64,000 bases of DNA from Galeruca laticollis (taxonomy: Eukaryota; Arthropoda; Insecta; Coleoptera; Chrysomelidae). The position numbers and the translations under genes are program-made. The stretch covers positions 43,609,231-43,673,230 of the forward strand of contig OY998180.1 in NCBI GenBank assembly GCA_963921935.1, in the 5' to 3' direction. Positions within the stretch are counted from its first letter, which is position 1. Every line of letters begins with the position of its first letter. Positions 11,969-24,800 of the stretch are shown here, one piece after another. The notes below the pieces were generated by a model that did not search any database, was not told the DNA's origin, and saw only the letters and a list, made by a program, of their open reading frames with translations.

Positions 11969-13842
11969 AAGAATTAAGTTTTCTGTGTAATTCACTTTCT
12001 GGAAAACCTAATTCTCGTGAAAGGAAAGAGGCTATTAAAAATATTTCTACGTAAATGTTTCTCACTTGCAAAAGTTATCTAACTGCTCGAAAGCATCACA
12101 ACCACAAATAGCATTTTATCACAATTACTTATATTTAATCTGAATTACCTATATTAAATATAACAATAAGTTAACCATAAAAATCTGGTTAGAACAATAT
12201 TATTTAATCCGAAATGCTTTTATTTAATTCGAATTATCTATACTTAAACCAAATTAACTATGTTGAATTCAAACTATCTTATTTTTCTACATTAACGCTA
12301 TGTAGGTACTTAAAATATTATTTTGTAATTAAAAATTTAAAAAAAAAATATTTTTGATTTTACATATTTCCGCTAGATTCAATATTTACTAAAAATTATC
12401 GTGATTTGGGGAAAAATATGTTCTTGATTAAGTCATCAAATATTTTTAGTATACGCTATTTTGTACTGGTTAAACAGATTTTGCAGGTTATCTGTACCAA
12501 GTTATTTATCAGACCAACATATACTATAAATTTCACAAGATAAACAACTTATGATGTGTATCAATGTTTATAATGTATTACGAGACCTCTACTTCGAATT
12601 TGCTTCGTCTACAGTTGCAACATATTTTTGTCGGACTGGCGATAACTACCTATGTTTTTTGTAGGAAATTGATCGATTTAGGTAGAGAATATGCTAATCT
12701 ATCATTTAGTTTTTTATGTCTCACAGTTATTAATGAAACAAGTATTACTGTAATATCGACAATTTTAGAGTGTACGACTTCGAAAACCTACCACTTTATT
12801 TTGATACATCGATGTTTCCTTCTATGAATAAATTTGATTTGATCATAGAATACTCGCACCCTTGGAGTAATACTACACAATAGAGAGGGCTATTCATCCA
12901 TCAACACGTTTATTTCTACGGCCAACAATCCTTAACGCTAGTAGTAAAATAATGAATGAATTAGAAAAAGTGGGGATGGTATTGGTAGTTTCGGCTGTTT
13001 TTCTGACAAACTTGGCATTGACGAACCATAATAATCCAAAAACATTAAATTAATTAACTTAAAATTTTATTTTGTCACTAAAAGTCTAGAAAAACATAGA
13101 ACTGAATGTTCATTCTCTACTTGTAATGGCGCTCGTACAAAGAAACCACGTTTGACATTATTTACTAAAACTACTACAGCGAAATTATTGTCGAGCACAC
13201 TCTGACGATATTTGCATCTCTCTTTTTATGGTAATTAAACAAGGACAAAACTACTAAATAGGTTACCTGTTACCTTAAACACATAAAGCAGGTACAGAAA
13301 TTTTGAGCAATGTTACCACTTCTAGTTACAATCAATCATAGAGGTATATATGGTTACAACAAATAATTGTTTTAAATTTATATATGAATATGCCTTTATT
13401 AAATAAAATTCAAGTGTTTTTAATTATTTTTAAAAGCAGCGACTTAAGTGCATACATATAAGTACGACTTTTTTATTTACCTAATTTTTTAACAAATGTT
13501 CAATTAAATGTTTAGTTTCATTTCTCCTGCAACTAAATATAATTTGTAAATATGGCAAAGCGGTGGAAGTGTCCGCAAGTGAGCTTAGAATGTGACTTGA
13601 TGTTTGGGGCATCAACAAATCGAAACAAACATATCTATTTTATGTGTTAATCTGAGCTCGCACCACAAACGTGCCGGTGATTTTAATGTTTCGCATTTTT
13701 CCATGAAATATACCAACATTTTTGCTCTGACTCCATTCTTTATAAATGCTCTTTATGCTACATCACATCGCCCTTTCGATTTTGCGAGAAATAAATTATT
13801 ACAAGCAGTCTTTGCTGCATTTTCTATTTGAAAATCATTTGA
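11969..13842. other. No gene seen
   Basis: AT-rich DNA with simple-sequence tendency (repeated AATTNAATTCGAATTA-like phrases at 12110-12290). Frames at 12564-12827 and 13604-13831 have no recognisable domain and are not called. Confidence 0.45.
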
Positions 13843-14839
13843 ACAAAAAATAAACGGTTTTAAGGATTAAAACTAACTTTTCCGCATCTGTGGCCCTGAA
13901 CAATATTCTATCATAAAATTGTTACTTGTATACACTTCGGGGGATGTATCGTGCTAAGAAACCGAAATTTCTCCAAAAATAACCAAAAATTCAGTATATC
14001 TGGATTTATAGGACCCGCTGTACTCGCTCCAGTCAACTGAAAATCAATAGGGTACATCTGTGAAACACCTTGAACAATATTCAATCATAAAATTGATCAA
14101 TCGTATACTCTCTGGAGGCTGTATCGTGCTAACAAACTGAAAATTCTCCAAAAATGACAAAAATTTGGTACTTCAAGTACCATAGAGTACCCGTTGTACT
14201 GGCTTTAGTGAGCTGAATATCAATAGAGTTCACCTTTAAGACGCCCTTAATAATATCCAATCATCACTTGTATATACTCCGGAGGCTGTATCGTGCTAAC
14301 AAACTGAAACTTCTCCAAAAAAGACAAAAATATCGTACTTAAAGTACTGTAACACAAGTTGTATTGGCTCTGGTCAGGTGAAAATCAATAGGGTTCATCA
14401 GTGAGATGCCCTGAATAATATTCAATCATAAAATTGGTGACTTGTTGAACACCGGAGGCTGTATCGTGCTAACAAACTGATATTTCTCAAAAAATGACAA
14501 AATATCGTACTTCAAGTACCATAGCACCCGTTGTACTGGCTCTGGTGAGCTGAAAATCAATAGGGATCATCTGTGACATGTCCTTAACAATATTCAATCA
14601 TAAAATTGCTGACTTATTGCACTCCGGAGCCTGTATCGTGCTAACAAGACATGTAAGGAAAAGTGGCCGACGACAACGACGACGACATACACACAGGATT
14701 TTTTTTCTAAAAACCGTTTTTTCGTGTTGTTGTTGATGGAAAACGTGAAAATAACTCAAAAAAAATTTTCAAAATTCCAACTTTTTTTGGGGTAAACCAA
14801 TACTTTTCTCGCATATAGAAAGGTTGGGCGGAAAAGTAA
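13843..14839 (+). mobile_element. ST172 repeat element, copy A (five core repeats)
   Basis: Copies of this family share three parts. The left end reads AAATAAACGGTTTTAAGGATTAAAACTAACTTTTCCGC. The core is a tandem array of a 165-175 bp unit containing CTCCGGAGGCTGTATCGTGC, CAAAAATTTCTCC-like runs, GTACTGGCTCTGGTGAGCTG and AATCAATAGGGTTCATCTG. The right end is about 190 bp (ACATGT..AAAAGTGGCCGACGAC ... TTTTCTCGCATATAG, ending GGGCGGAAAAGTAA). Here GTATCGTGCTAA occurs at 13946, 14121, 14288, 14461 and 14633. Both ends carry an inverted ACTTTTCCGC / GCGGAAAAGT word. No coding capacity. Class unknown. Confidence 0.8.
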
Positions 14840-15109
14840 TAACTTATGAGCCAGCAATACTCATTGGACTATACTGTTTTGTTTGTAAATAACGCCTTAG
14901 TAACAACAATGACAAAATTGAAGCGATTTCGATTGCATCGGTCCTGTTACACGGGTTGACATAAAAATTACACCAAATTATTGCCATGAATGCATGAGTT
15001 GAAGGCGCGATTTATATTCATAACCGTCAAAAAATATGTAAATGTCACTGTCAAAATAAATTGATAAATGTAAAATCTTATTTTTTTATTTCGTAAACCT
15101 TACATCTGT
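14840..15109. other. No gene seen
   Basis: Short unique-looking stretch. Nothing recognised. Confidence 0.4.
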
Positions 15110-15245
15110 GGGAGCAGATGAAATGTTATAACCAACACAGTAGTTAAGTATTTTGACAGCCCTCGCTACCGCTCGGGTGCAAAATCGTCCTCGACTGGTA
15201 AAAACTACTTACCTCCCTTGTAGTGTAAATAACTATTTCATTCTC
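15110..15245. repeat. Hairpin-forming short element with GC-rich centre
   Basis: Imperfect inverted repeat: GGAGCAGATGAAATGTTATAA at the left against TTATTTCATTCTCC-type sequence at the right, with CCCTCGCTACCGCTCGGG in the middle. It resembles the hairpins at 25573-25705 and 35084-35213 in layout (AT-rich arms, a short CG-rich loop region containing CTCG and CGCTCG). Possibly a MITE. Confidence 0.45.
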
Positions 15246-15528
15246 CCCCCTACGAAAAAATATTTTCTATTTTAAATAGGCAAGCGAAAGTAAAACATGC
15301 TAGGTTATCGGTAGCTAAGTATGAAAAACTTTCGTGCCCTGGACAACGAACAAATAAAATGTCAAATTACTTGTCAAATATTTATTTAGATTGGAAATTA
15401 AATGTAAAATTACAATTGTTGTATGTTCCTGAAAGATTTAACGGCAAATGTTGATTGAAATCTTGTTTGAAAGCAACGTCACTGGAAATTTTGGCTTGGT
15501 TGACGATTTGCGCAACATTATCATTAAA

Positions 15529-16471
15529 TTATATATCTGAATTTTGGCTCTCCTGAATAGATATCGATTTTGTGGGCATGATTTCTTCCCTGTCAATTTG
15601 TGCAACATGATCATTAAATTCTTCTGAATGTTTGGTTTCCTGAATAGATATAGATTTTGTGGGCATGATTTTATTAGCAACTTCTATTTTATGAGTCACT
15701 GAATCTGCTATATATCCTTCCGCTACTACTGACGCCCTCCACCCCCCGTGCCTTTTCATATCTAAAATGTCCACACCTGTGGCATTTGCTAGTAATGTAG
15801 AGGACGTTCTTCGAAACGAGGGGTCGATGTACTGACTTGGGTTTGTAATTTTGAGAAATTTAGCTATGTCGTACGGAATTTTTGAAATTGTAGGCTTTCC
15901 AACCACCTGATTTACACATCTGCCTCGCTCATAACGATAAAAAAAGCGTTCATCTTGCGCCTTTTTTGGTCGGAGTTGCATATAACGATTAACAAATGTT
16001 ACCCAATCTTCTGTTACTACAAATCTTTGCACATTATTTTTTGTAGTAAGAATCTGCACTAAAATAACACAATTTTTATACTCCACGTCCTTCACTTTTA
16101 AATTATATAACTCGTCAGCTCGGCATGCCCCAGCTACTCCAAAAATCGCTACCACTTTTTTCATTAAATATATTTCATTAGGAGCTTCTAACAAAAACTT
16201 TGATATATCACCTTTTCTAAATACCTGAGATTTTCGAGGTTGATATCCATCATTTTTCCTTTTTATGAATGCCTTCAAGCGGCCAAATTTCGAAATATCC
16301 TGGTTCTTATTTAATGAAATAGTTAATTTCAACATTGAGTATTCTGACCATAATGTAGCAGGGGACAATGTCTTTGATTTTTCTAAGAAAAATACCAATA
16401 ATATATCTACAGTTATTGTGGACATATCTTTCGTTGTACACCATTGGATGAAATTTTCATAGGCTTGATTG
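15529..16471 (-). pseudogene. Tyrosine recombinase gene (Crypton-like), 3' part; split by FB2
   Basis: About 313 codons of a tyrosine recombinase of the type seen in insect Crypton transposons. An N-terminal helical domain (SLNKNQDISKFGRLKAF) is followed by the catalytic domain. The first arginine lies in GACRADEL, the second in SFRRTSSTLL, then HGGW and the tyrosine in AEGYI; in the uninterrupted protein these are about R141, R244, W268 and Y277 of 337. Relatives usually have His three residues before the second arginine (HSFRR); here it is Pro (DPSFRR). The C-terminus holds an imperfect tandem duplication around IMPTKSISIQE. AATAAA on the reverse strand near 15380 could be the poly(A) signal. 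The 5' end is at 25274-25353, beyond FB2; sequence upstream of 16471 in this copy is foldback DNA, so translation as it stands would lack a proper start. Confidence 0.85.
16463..16471. repeat. Left 9-bp target duplication of FB2
   Basis: GCTTGATTG directly before the FB2 end ACCTCTATTAAGC; the same nine bases follow the other end at 25274-25282. Confidence 0.92.
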
Positions 16472-16789
16472 ACCTCTATTAAGCTGGATCCCCCACCATC
16501 GCAAATCAAGTTCGCAACCAGTCAAAAATTTAGTGCTATTTAGGTGCTAATTTAGTACCCTAGTCCGAAATTTAGTGCTCCAACCGTTTAGCAGGAAAAC
16601 GCGTGAAAAATGGGGGGGTCCAGCTTGCCATTAAGCTGGACCCCCCCATATCAGAAAAAAATATATAGTGATCCAGTATAGACGACAATTACACTATAAT
16701 TTAGTGCTAATTAAGTGCTCTAAGATACCGTTAACAATTTGACAAAATATAACATTCTTTAAATAGTTTAATTAGGGAACGTGGGAGCC

Positions 16790-19700
16790 GTGCTCCAAAA
16801 TTTGTTAAACAATCAAAAATTCGTTAGACGATCGTTAAAGAAAGATTATGGTAATAAAATGTTCCTTAAGCAACCTACTTTCGAAAAAATACAATGACAG
16901 AATTTAGTGCTACCTGTATCACGTGGAATTAAGTAGTTTATACGGGAAAGAGAGAACGCCGAGCTCTAAAATTCGTTAGACGATCGTTAAAAAATTTGGT
17001 GCTCGCAAGATTATGGTACTAAAATGTTCCTTAAGCATCGTACTTTCGAAAAAGTACAATGACAGAATTTAGTGCTACCTGTATTACGTGGAATTAAATA
17101 GTATATACAAGAAAGAGAGAGCGCCGCGCTCTAAAATTCGTTAGACGATCGTTAAAAAATTTGGTGCTCGCAAGTTTATAGTACTAAAATATTCCTTAAG
17201 CATCGTACTTTCAAAAAAATACAATGTCAGAATTTAGTGCTACCTGTATCACGTGGAATAAGTAGTTTATACGGGAAAGAGAGAACGACGCGATCTAAAA
17301 TTCGTTAGACGATCGTTAAAAAATTTGGTACTCGCAAGATTATGGCACTAACATGTTCCTTAAGCATCGTACTTTCAAAAAAATACTATGTCAGAATTTA
17401 GTGCTACCTGCATCACGTGGAATTAAATAGTATATACGGGAAAGAGAGAGCGCCGCGCTCTAAAATTCGTTAGACAATCGTTAAAAAATTTGGTGCTCTC
17501 AAGAGTATGGTACTAAAATGTCCCTTAAGCATCATACTTTCGAAAAACTACAATGACAGAATTTAGTGCTACCTGTATCACGTGGAATTAAATTGCATAT
17601 ACGGGAAAGAGATAGCGCCGCGCTCTAAATTTCGTTAGACGATCGTTAAAAAATTTAGTGCTCAAGAGTATGGTACTAAAATGTCCCTTAAGCATCATAC
17701 TTTCGAAAAACTACAATGACAGAATTTAGTGCTACCTGTATCACGTGGAATTAAATTGCATATACGGGAAAGAGATAGCGCCGCGCTCTAAATTTCGTTA
17801 GACGATCGTTAAAACATTTGGTGCTCGCAAGTTTATGGTACTGAAATATTCCTTAAGCATCGTACTTTCAAAAAAATACAATATCAGAATTTAGTGCTAC
17901 CTGTATCACTTTGAATTAAGTAGTTTATACGGGAAAGAGAGAACGCCGAGCTTAAAATTCGTTAGACGATCGTTAAAAAATTTGGGGCTCGCAGGTTTAT
18001 GGTACTTACATATTCCTTAAGCATCGTACTTTAAAAAAAAATAATATCAGAATTTAGTGCTACCTGTATCACTTGGAATTAAGTAGTTTATACGGGAAAG
18101 AGAGAACGCCGAGATCTAGAATTCGTTAGGCGACCGTTAAAAAATTTGGTGCTCGCAAGATTATGGTACTACAATGTTCCTTAAGCATCATACTTTCGAA
18201 AAAATACAATAACAGAATTTAGTGCTAACTGTATGACGTGGAATTAAGTAGTTTATACGGGAGAGAGAACAGCGCGCTCTAAAATTCGTTAGACGATCGT
18301 TAAAAAATTTGGTGCTCGCAAGATTATGGTATTAAAATGTTTGTTAACCATCGTACTTTCAAAAAAATACAATATCAGAATTTAGTACTACCTGTATGAC
18401 GTGGAATTAAGCAGTTTATACGGGAAAGAGAGAGCGCCGCGCTCTAAAATTCGTTAGACGATCGTTGAAAAATTTGGTGCTCTCAAGAGTATGGTACTAA
18501 AATGTCCCTTAAGCATCATACTTTCGAAAAAGTACAATGACAGAATTTAGTGCTACCTGTATCACGTGGAATTAAATTGTATATACGGGAAAGAGAGTAC
18601 GCCGCGATCTAAAATTCGTTAGACGATCGTTAAAAAATTTGGTGCTCGCAAGATTATGTTACTAAAATGTTCCTTAAGCATCGTACTTTCGAAAAAATAC
18701 AATGACAGAATTTACTGCTACCTGTATCACCTGAAATTAAGTAGTTTATACGGGAAAGAGAGAACGCCGAGATCTAGAATTCGTTAGGCGACCGTTAAAA
18801 AATTTGGTGCTCGCAAGATTATGGTACTACAATGTTCCTTAAGCATCATACTTTCGAAAAAATACAATAACAGAATTTAGTGCTAACTGTATGACGTGGA
18901 ATTAAGTAGTTTATACGGGAGAGAGAACAGCGCGCTCTAAAATTCGTTAGACGATCGTTAAAAAATTTGGTGCTCGCAAGATTATGGTATTAAAATGTTT
19001 GTTAACCATCGTACTTTCAAAAAAATACAATATCAGAATTTAGTGCTACCTGTATGACGTGGAATTAAGCAGTTTATACGGGAAAGAGAACGCCGCGCTC
19101 TAAAATTCTTTAGACGATCGTTAAAAAATTTGGTGCGCGCATGATTATGGTACTACAATGTTCCTTAAGAATCATACTTTCGAAAAAGTACAGTGACAGA
19201 ATTTAGTGCTACCTGTATCACGTGGAATTAAATTGTATATACGGGAAAGAGAGAGCGCCGCGCTCTAAAATTCGTTAGACGATCGTTGAAAAATTTGGTG
19301 CTCTCAAGAGTATGGTACTAAAATGTCCCTTAAGCATCATACTTTCGAAAAAGTACAATGACAGAATTTAGTGCTACCTGTATCACGTGGAATTAAATTG
19401 TATATATGGGAAAGAGAGTACGCCGCGATCTAAAATTCGTTAGACGATCGTTAAAAAATTTGGTGCTCGCAAGATTATGTTACTAAAATGTTCCTTAAGC
19501 ATCGTACTTTCGAAAAAATACAATGACAGAATTTACTGCTACCTGTATCACCTGAAATTAAGTAGTTTATACGGGAAAGGGAGAGCGCCGCGCTCTAAAA
19601 TTCGTTAGACGATCGTTAAAAAATTGGGTGCTCGCAAGATTATGGTACTAAAATGTTCCTTAAGCATCGTACTTTCAATAAAATACAATATCAGAATTTA

Positions 19701-20215
19701 GTGCTACCTGTGTGACGTGGAATAAGTAGTTTATACGGGAAAGAGAGAACGCCGCGATCTAAAATTCGTTAGACGATCGTTAAAAAATTTGGTGCTCGCA
19801 AGATTATGTTACTAAAATGTTCCTTAAGCATCCTACTTTCAAAAAAATACAATGACAGAATTTAGTGCTACCTGCATCACGTGGAATTAAATAGTATATA
19901 CGGGAAAGAGAGAGCGCCGCGCTCTACAATTCGTTAGACGATCGTTAAAAAATTTGGTGCTCTCAAGAGTATGGTACTAAAATGTCCCTTAAGCATCATA
20001 CTTTCGAAAAAAGACAATGACAGAATTTAGTGCTACCTGTATCACGTGGAATTAAATTGTATATACGGGAAAGAGAGAGCGCCGCGCTCTAAAATTCGTT
20101 AGACGATCGTTAAAAAATTTGGTGCTCGCAAGTTTATGGTACTAAAATATTCCTTAAGCATCGTACTTTCAAAAAAATACATTGTCAGAATTTAGTGCTA
20201 CCTGTATCACGTGGA
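16790..20215 (+). repeat. FB2 left-arm satellite, about 20 monomers of 164 bp
   Basis: Head-to-tail monomers. Successive ATTCGTTAGACGATCG start at 16971, 17136 and 17300, a 164-165 bp period. Each monomer has the near-palindromes AACGATCGTT and GAGAGCGCCGCGCTC, the word AATTTAGTGCTACCTG, AATTTGGTGCTCGC, and an E-box in ATCACGTGGAATT. Blocks of four monomers recur: the variant GAGATCTAGAATTCGTTAGGC is at 18111 and 18769, 658 bp apart. Confidence 0.93.
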
Positions 20216-20430
20216 ATAAGTAGTTTATAGTCATTCCCACAATAATACTCCAAGTTAAAATCAATATCATCTAAAAGTTGATAAAGTTCTTCTGGATTAA
20301 CGGCAAGGCTATTAACATTGATTATTTGAGCTGATCCTGAAAATGAAAAGGCATTTTCATCAAAATTTCTTATCTTTCTAAACCCATTACACAATTCGCT
20401 CCTGTTCGTCACAAATATGATGCTCTTCAA
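20185..20430 (-). other. Short open frame in FB2 left arm, captured DNA fused to satellite
   Basis: An 81-codon frame (start near 20430 within ATTTTGAAGAGCATC; the start codon is not certain). Residues 1-66 (KSIIFVTNRSELCNGFRK, then NVNSLAVNPEELYQLLDDI, ending EYYCGND) come from single-copy DNA. The last part (KLLIPRDTGSTKF) is translated satellite. The identical frame occurs in the opposite arm at 21631-21876 with one Ala/Val difference. I do not recognise the protein; it may be a captured exon. No evidence of expression. Confidence 0.4.
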
Positions 20431-20444
20431 AATATTGCTATGAA

Positions 20445-20829
20445 ATTTTAAATTCCAACTAAAATTCTATACTTTCATCGAATATGTTAATATGCACTAT
20501 TTTAAACAAGTAATCATTAATTAATCTATTTAAAAATAAATTTAAGTATGTATTTACGTCGAGTCGCCATTTCTAAACACCCAGGCCCGTTCTTACGGGT
20601 GTGCACGTTGTGCAGGCACAAAGGCGGCAAAATTTAGGAGTGCCCAAATAGTATTTTTTCAAAAATTAAATCTTTATAATTCTATATTTAAGATTGAAAA
20701 AAAAATAAACGGGCAGAGTAAAAATCATATTGCATTGCAAAATTTTATTAGATAGTGTAATAGGAAAAAGTAATAATTATTATGGATATTTTGTTTCCCT
20801 TTAAGCACACTTTAAGTATCGGCAATCGG
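20445..20829. repeat. Inner single-copy part of FB2 left arm
   Basis: About 385 bp, with CAGGCCCGTTCTTACGGGTG and GTGCACGTTGTGCAGGCAC near 20582-20620. The mirror image is at 21233-21617, with very few differences, so the two inner arms are close to identical. No gene beyond the adjacent short frame. Confidence 0.85.
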
Positions 20830-21232
20830 ACGTCAGTAAAGTTAGCACCCCCACTTTTTCAAATTTAAAATAAACTTGTACCAAAAAAATTAGAATTTGT
20901 ACCCATTTAGTTTTTCTGAAAAATCACTATTTAAAGTGGGGGTGCTAGCTTGAGCTTAAACTAGCACCCCCACTTGAAATAACGGGTTTTCAGAAAAACT
21001 GAGTGGGTTCAAATTATTATCTTTTGGGTACAAATTAGTCCTTAATTCAAAGTTTACATTTATGACAATAAAATTTAATTTTGTCAATATAGGGGTGTTA
21101 GCTTAAGCTCAAGCTAGCACCCCCACTTTAAATAGTGATTTTTCAGAAAAAATAAATGGGTACAAATTCTAATTTTTTTGGTACAAGTTTATTTTAAATT
21201 TGAAAAAGTGGGGATGCTAACTTTACTGACGT
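20830..21232. mobile_element. 403-bp palindromic core at the FB2 axis, FB1-class motifs
   Basis: Begins ACGTCAGTAAAGTTAGCACC and ends with the reverse complement. The end matches the general foldback terminus (ACSTCWGTGAAGYTRGC). Inside are alternating copies of GCTAGCACCCCCAC and its complement, with GTACAAATTAGTCC and TTTGTACCC words as in FB1 rather than the TTTAGTGCT word of the surrounding arms. The immediate flanks (GGCAATCGG on the left, CCGATTGCC on the right) are reverse complements of each other, not direct repeats. Confidence 0.8.
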
Positions 21233-21876
21233 CCGATTGCCGATACTTAAAGTGTGCTTAAAGGGAAACAAAATATCCATAATAATTATTACTTTTTCCT
21301 ATTACACTATCTAATAAAAGTTTGCAATGCAATATGATTTTTACTCTGCCCGTTTATTTTTTTTCAATCTTAAATATAGAATTATAAATATTTAATTTTT
21401 GAAAAAATACTATTTGGGCACTCCTAAATTTTGCCGCCTTTGTGCCTGCACAACGTGCACACCCGTAAGAACGGGCCTGGGTGTTTAGAAATGGCGACTC
21501 GACGTAAATACATACTTAAATTTATTTTTAAATAGATTAATTAATGATTACTTGTTTAAAATAGTGCATATTAACATATTCGATGAAAGTATAGAATTTT
21601 AGTTGGAATTTAAAATTTCATAGCAATATTTTGAAGAGCATCATATTTGTGACGAACAGGAGCGAATTGTGTAATGGGTTTAGAAAGATAAGAAATTTTG
21701 ATGAAAATGTCTTTTCATTTTCAGGATCAGCTCAAATAATCAATGTTAATAGCCTTGCCGTTAATCCAGAAGAACTTTATCAACTTTTAGATGATATTGA
21801 TTTTAACTTGGAGTATTATTGTGGGAATGACTATAAACTACTTATTCCACGTGATACAGGTAGCACTAAATTCTGA
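21233..21876 (+). other. Inner single-copy part of FB2 right arm with short open frame (21631-21876)
   Basis: Mirror image of 20185-20829. The 81-codon frame differs from the left copy by one residue (Val for Ala in the NFDEN.FSFSG region). Its last codons again come from the first satellite monomer. Confidence 0.7.
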
Positions 21877-24800
21877 CAATGTTTTTTTTTGAAAGTACGA
21901 TGCTTAAGGAATATTTTAGTACCATAAACTTGCAAGCACCAAATTTTTTAACGATCGTCTAAGGAATTTTAGAGCGCGGCGTTCTCTCTTTCCCGTATAA
22001 ACTACTTATTCCACGTCACACAGGTAGCACTAAATTCTGATATTGTATTTTTTTGAAAGTACGATGCTTAAGGAACATTTTAGTACCATAATCTTGCGAG
22101 CACCCAATTTTTTAACGAGTGTCTAACGAATTTTAGAGCGCGGCGCTCTCCCTTTCCCGTATAAACTACTTAATTTCAGGTGATACAGGTAGCAGTAAAT
22201 TCTGTCATTGTATTTTTTCGAAAGTACGATACTTAAGAAACATTTCAGTACCGTAATCTTGCGAGCACCAAATTTTTTAACGATCGTCTAACGAATTTTG
22301 GAGCGCGGCGTTCTCTCTTTCCCGTATAAACTACTTATTCCACGTCACACAGGTAGCACTAAATTCTGATATTGTATTTTTTTGAAAGTACGATGCTTAA
22401 GGAACATTTTAGTACCATAATCTTGCGAGCACCAAATTTCTTAACGAGTGTCTAACGAATTTTAGAGCGCCACGCTCTCTCTTTCCCGTATAAACTACTT
22501 ATTCCACGTGATACAGGTAGCACTAAATTCTGACATTGTATTTTTTTGAAAGTACGATACTTAGGGAATATTTTAGTATCATAAACTTGCGAGCACCAAA
22601 TTTTTTAACGATCGTCTAACGAATTTTAGAGCGCGGCGTTCTCTCTTTCTCGTATAAACTACTTATTCCACGTGATGCAGGTAGCACCAAATTCTGACAT
22701 TGTATTTTTTTGAAAGTACGATGCTTAAAGAATATTTTAGTACCATAAACTTGCGAGCACAAAATTTTTTAACGATCGTCTAACGAATTTTAGATCGCGG
22801 CGTTCTCTCTTTCCTGTATAATCTATTTATTCCACGTGATACAGGTAGCACTAAATTCTGACATTGTATTTTCTTGAAAGTACGATACTTAAGAAACATT
22901 TTAGTACCATAACCTTGCGAGCACCAAATTTTTTAACGAGTGTCTAACGAATTTTAGAGCGCGGCGCTCTCTCTTTCCCGTATAAACTACTTAATTTCAC
23001 GTGATACAGGTAGCACTAAATTCAGTGATTGTATTTTTTCGCAAGTACGCTGCTTAAGAAACATTTTAGTACCATAATCTTGCGAGCACCAAATTTTTTA
23101 ACGATTGTCTAACGAATTTTAGAGCGCGGCGTTCTCTCTTTCCCATATAAACTAATTAATTCCACGTGATGCAGGTAGCACTAAATTCTGTCATTGTACT
23201 TTTTCGAAAGTACGATGCTTAAGAAACATTTTAGTAGCATACTCTTGCGAGCACCAAATTTTTTAACGAGTGTCTTACGAATTTTAGAACGCGGCGCTCT
23301 CCTTTTCCCGTATAAACTACTTAATTTCTGGTGATACAGGTAGCACTAAATTCTGACATTGCATTTTTTTGAAAGTACGATGCTTGAGGAATATTTTAGT
23401 ACCATAATCTTGCGAGCACCAAATTTCTTAACGATCTTCTAACCAATTTTAGAGCGCGGCGTTCTCTCTTTCACGTATAAACTACTTATTCCACGTGATA
23501 CAGGTAGCACTAAATTCTGACATTGTATTTTTTTGAAAGTACGATCCTTAAGGAATATTTTAGTACCATAATCTTGGGAGCACCAAATTTTTTAACGAGT
23601 GTCTAACGAATTTTAGAGCGCGGCGCTCTCTCTTTCCCGTATAAACTACTTAATTTCACGTGATACAGGTAGCACTGAACTCTGTCATTGTATTTTTTCG
23701 AAAGTACGATACTTAAGGAACATTTTAGTTCCATAACCTTGCGAGCACCAAATTTTTTAACGATCGTCTAACGAATTTTAGAGCGCGGCGCTCTCTCTTT
23801 CCCGTATAAACTACTTAATTTCACGTGATACAGGTAGCACTAAATTCAGTGATTGTATTTTTTCGCAAGTACGCTGCTTAAGAAACATTTTAGTACCATA
23901 ATCTTGCGAGCACCAAATTTTTTAACGATTGTCTAACGAATTTTAGAGCGCGGCGTTCTCTCTTTCCCATATAAACTAATTAATTCCACGTGATGCAGGT
24001 AGCACTAAATTCTGTCATTGTACTTTTTCGAAAGTACGATGCTTAAGAAACATTTTAGTAGCATACTCTTGCGAGCACCAAATTTTTTAACGAGTGTCTT
24101 ACGAATTTTAGAACGCGGCGCTCTCCTTTTCCCGTATAAACTACTTAATTTCTGGTGATACAGGTAGCACTAAATTCTGACATTGCATTTTTTTGAAAGT
24201 ACGATGCTTGAGGAATATTTTAGTACCATAATCTTGCGAGCACCAAATTTCTTAACGATCTTCTAACCAATTTTAGAGCGCGGCGTTCTCTCTTTCCCGT
24301 ATAAACTACTTATTCCACGTGATACAGGTAGCACTAAATTCTGACATTGTATTTTTTTGAAAGTACGATCCTTAAGGAATATTTTAGTACCATAATCTTG
24401 GGAGCACCAAATTTTTTAACGAGTGTCTAACGAATTTTAGAGCGCGGCGCTCTCTCTTTCCCGTATAAACTACTTAATTTCACGTGATACAGGTAGCACT
24501 GAACTCTGTAATTGTATTTTTTCGAAAGTACGATACTTAAGGAACATTTTAGTTCCATAACCTTGCGAGCACCAAATTTTTTAACGATCGTCTAACGAAT
24601 TTTAGAGCGCGGTGTTCTCTCTTTCCCGTATAAACTACTTATTCCACGTGATACAGGTAGCACTAAATTCTGACATTGTATTTTTTTGAAAGTACGATGC
24701 TTAAGAAACATTTCAGTACCGTAATCTTGCGAGCACCAAATTTTTTAACGATCGTCTAACGAATTTTGGAGCGCGGCGTTCTCTCTTTCCCGTATAAACT

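Noticed and set aside
14680..14700. GACAACGACGACGACATAC as a coding Asp repeat
   Set aside because: It is part of the ST172 right end and varies in length among copies.
15529..16509. FB2 as a foldback that encodes its own tyrosine recombinase
   Set aside because: The recombinase frame appears to run into the FB2 end, but the 9-bp duplication and the 5' part at 25274-25353 show that FB2 only interrupts the gene. The first codons of the apparent 326-codon frame (with a TTG start) are foldback DNA.
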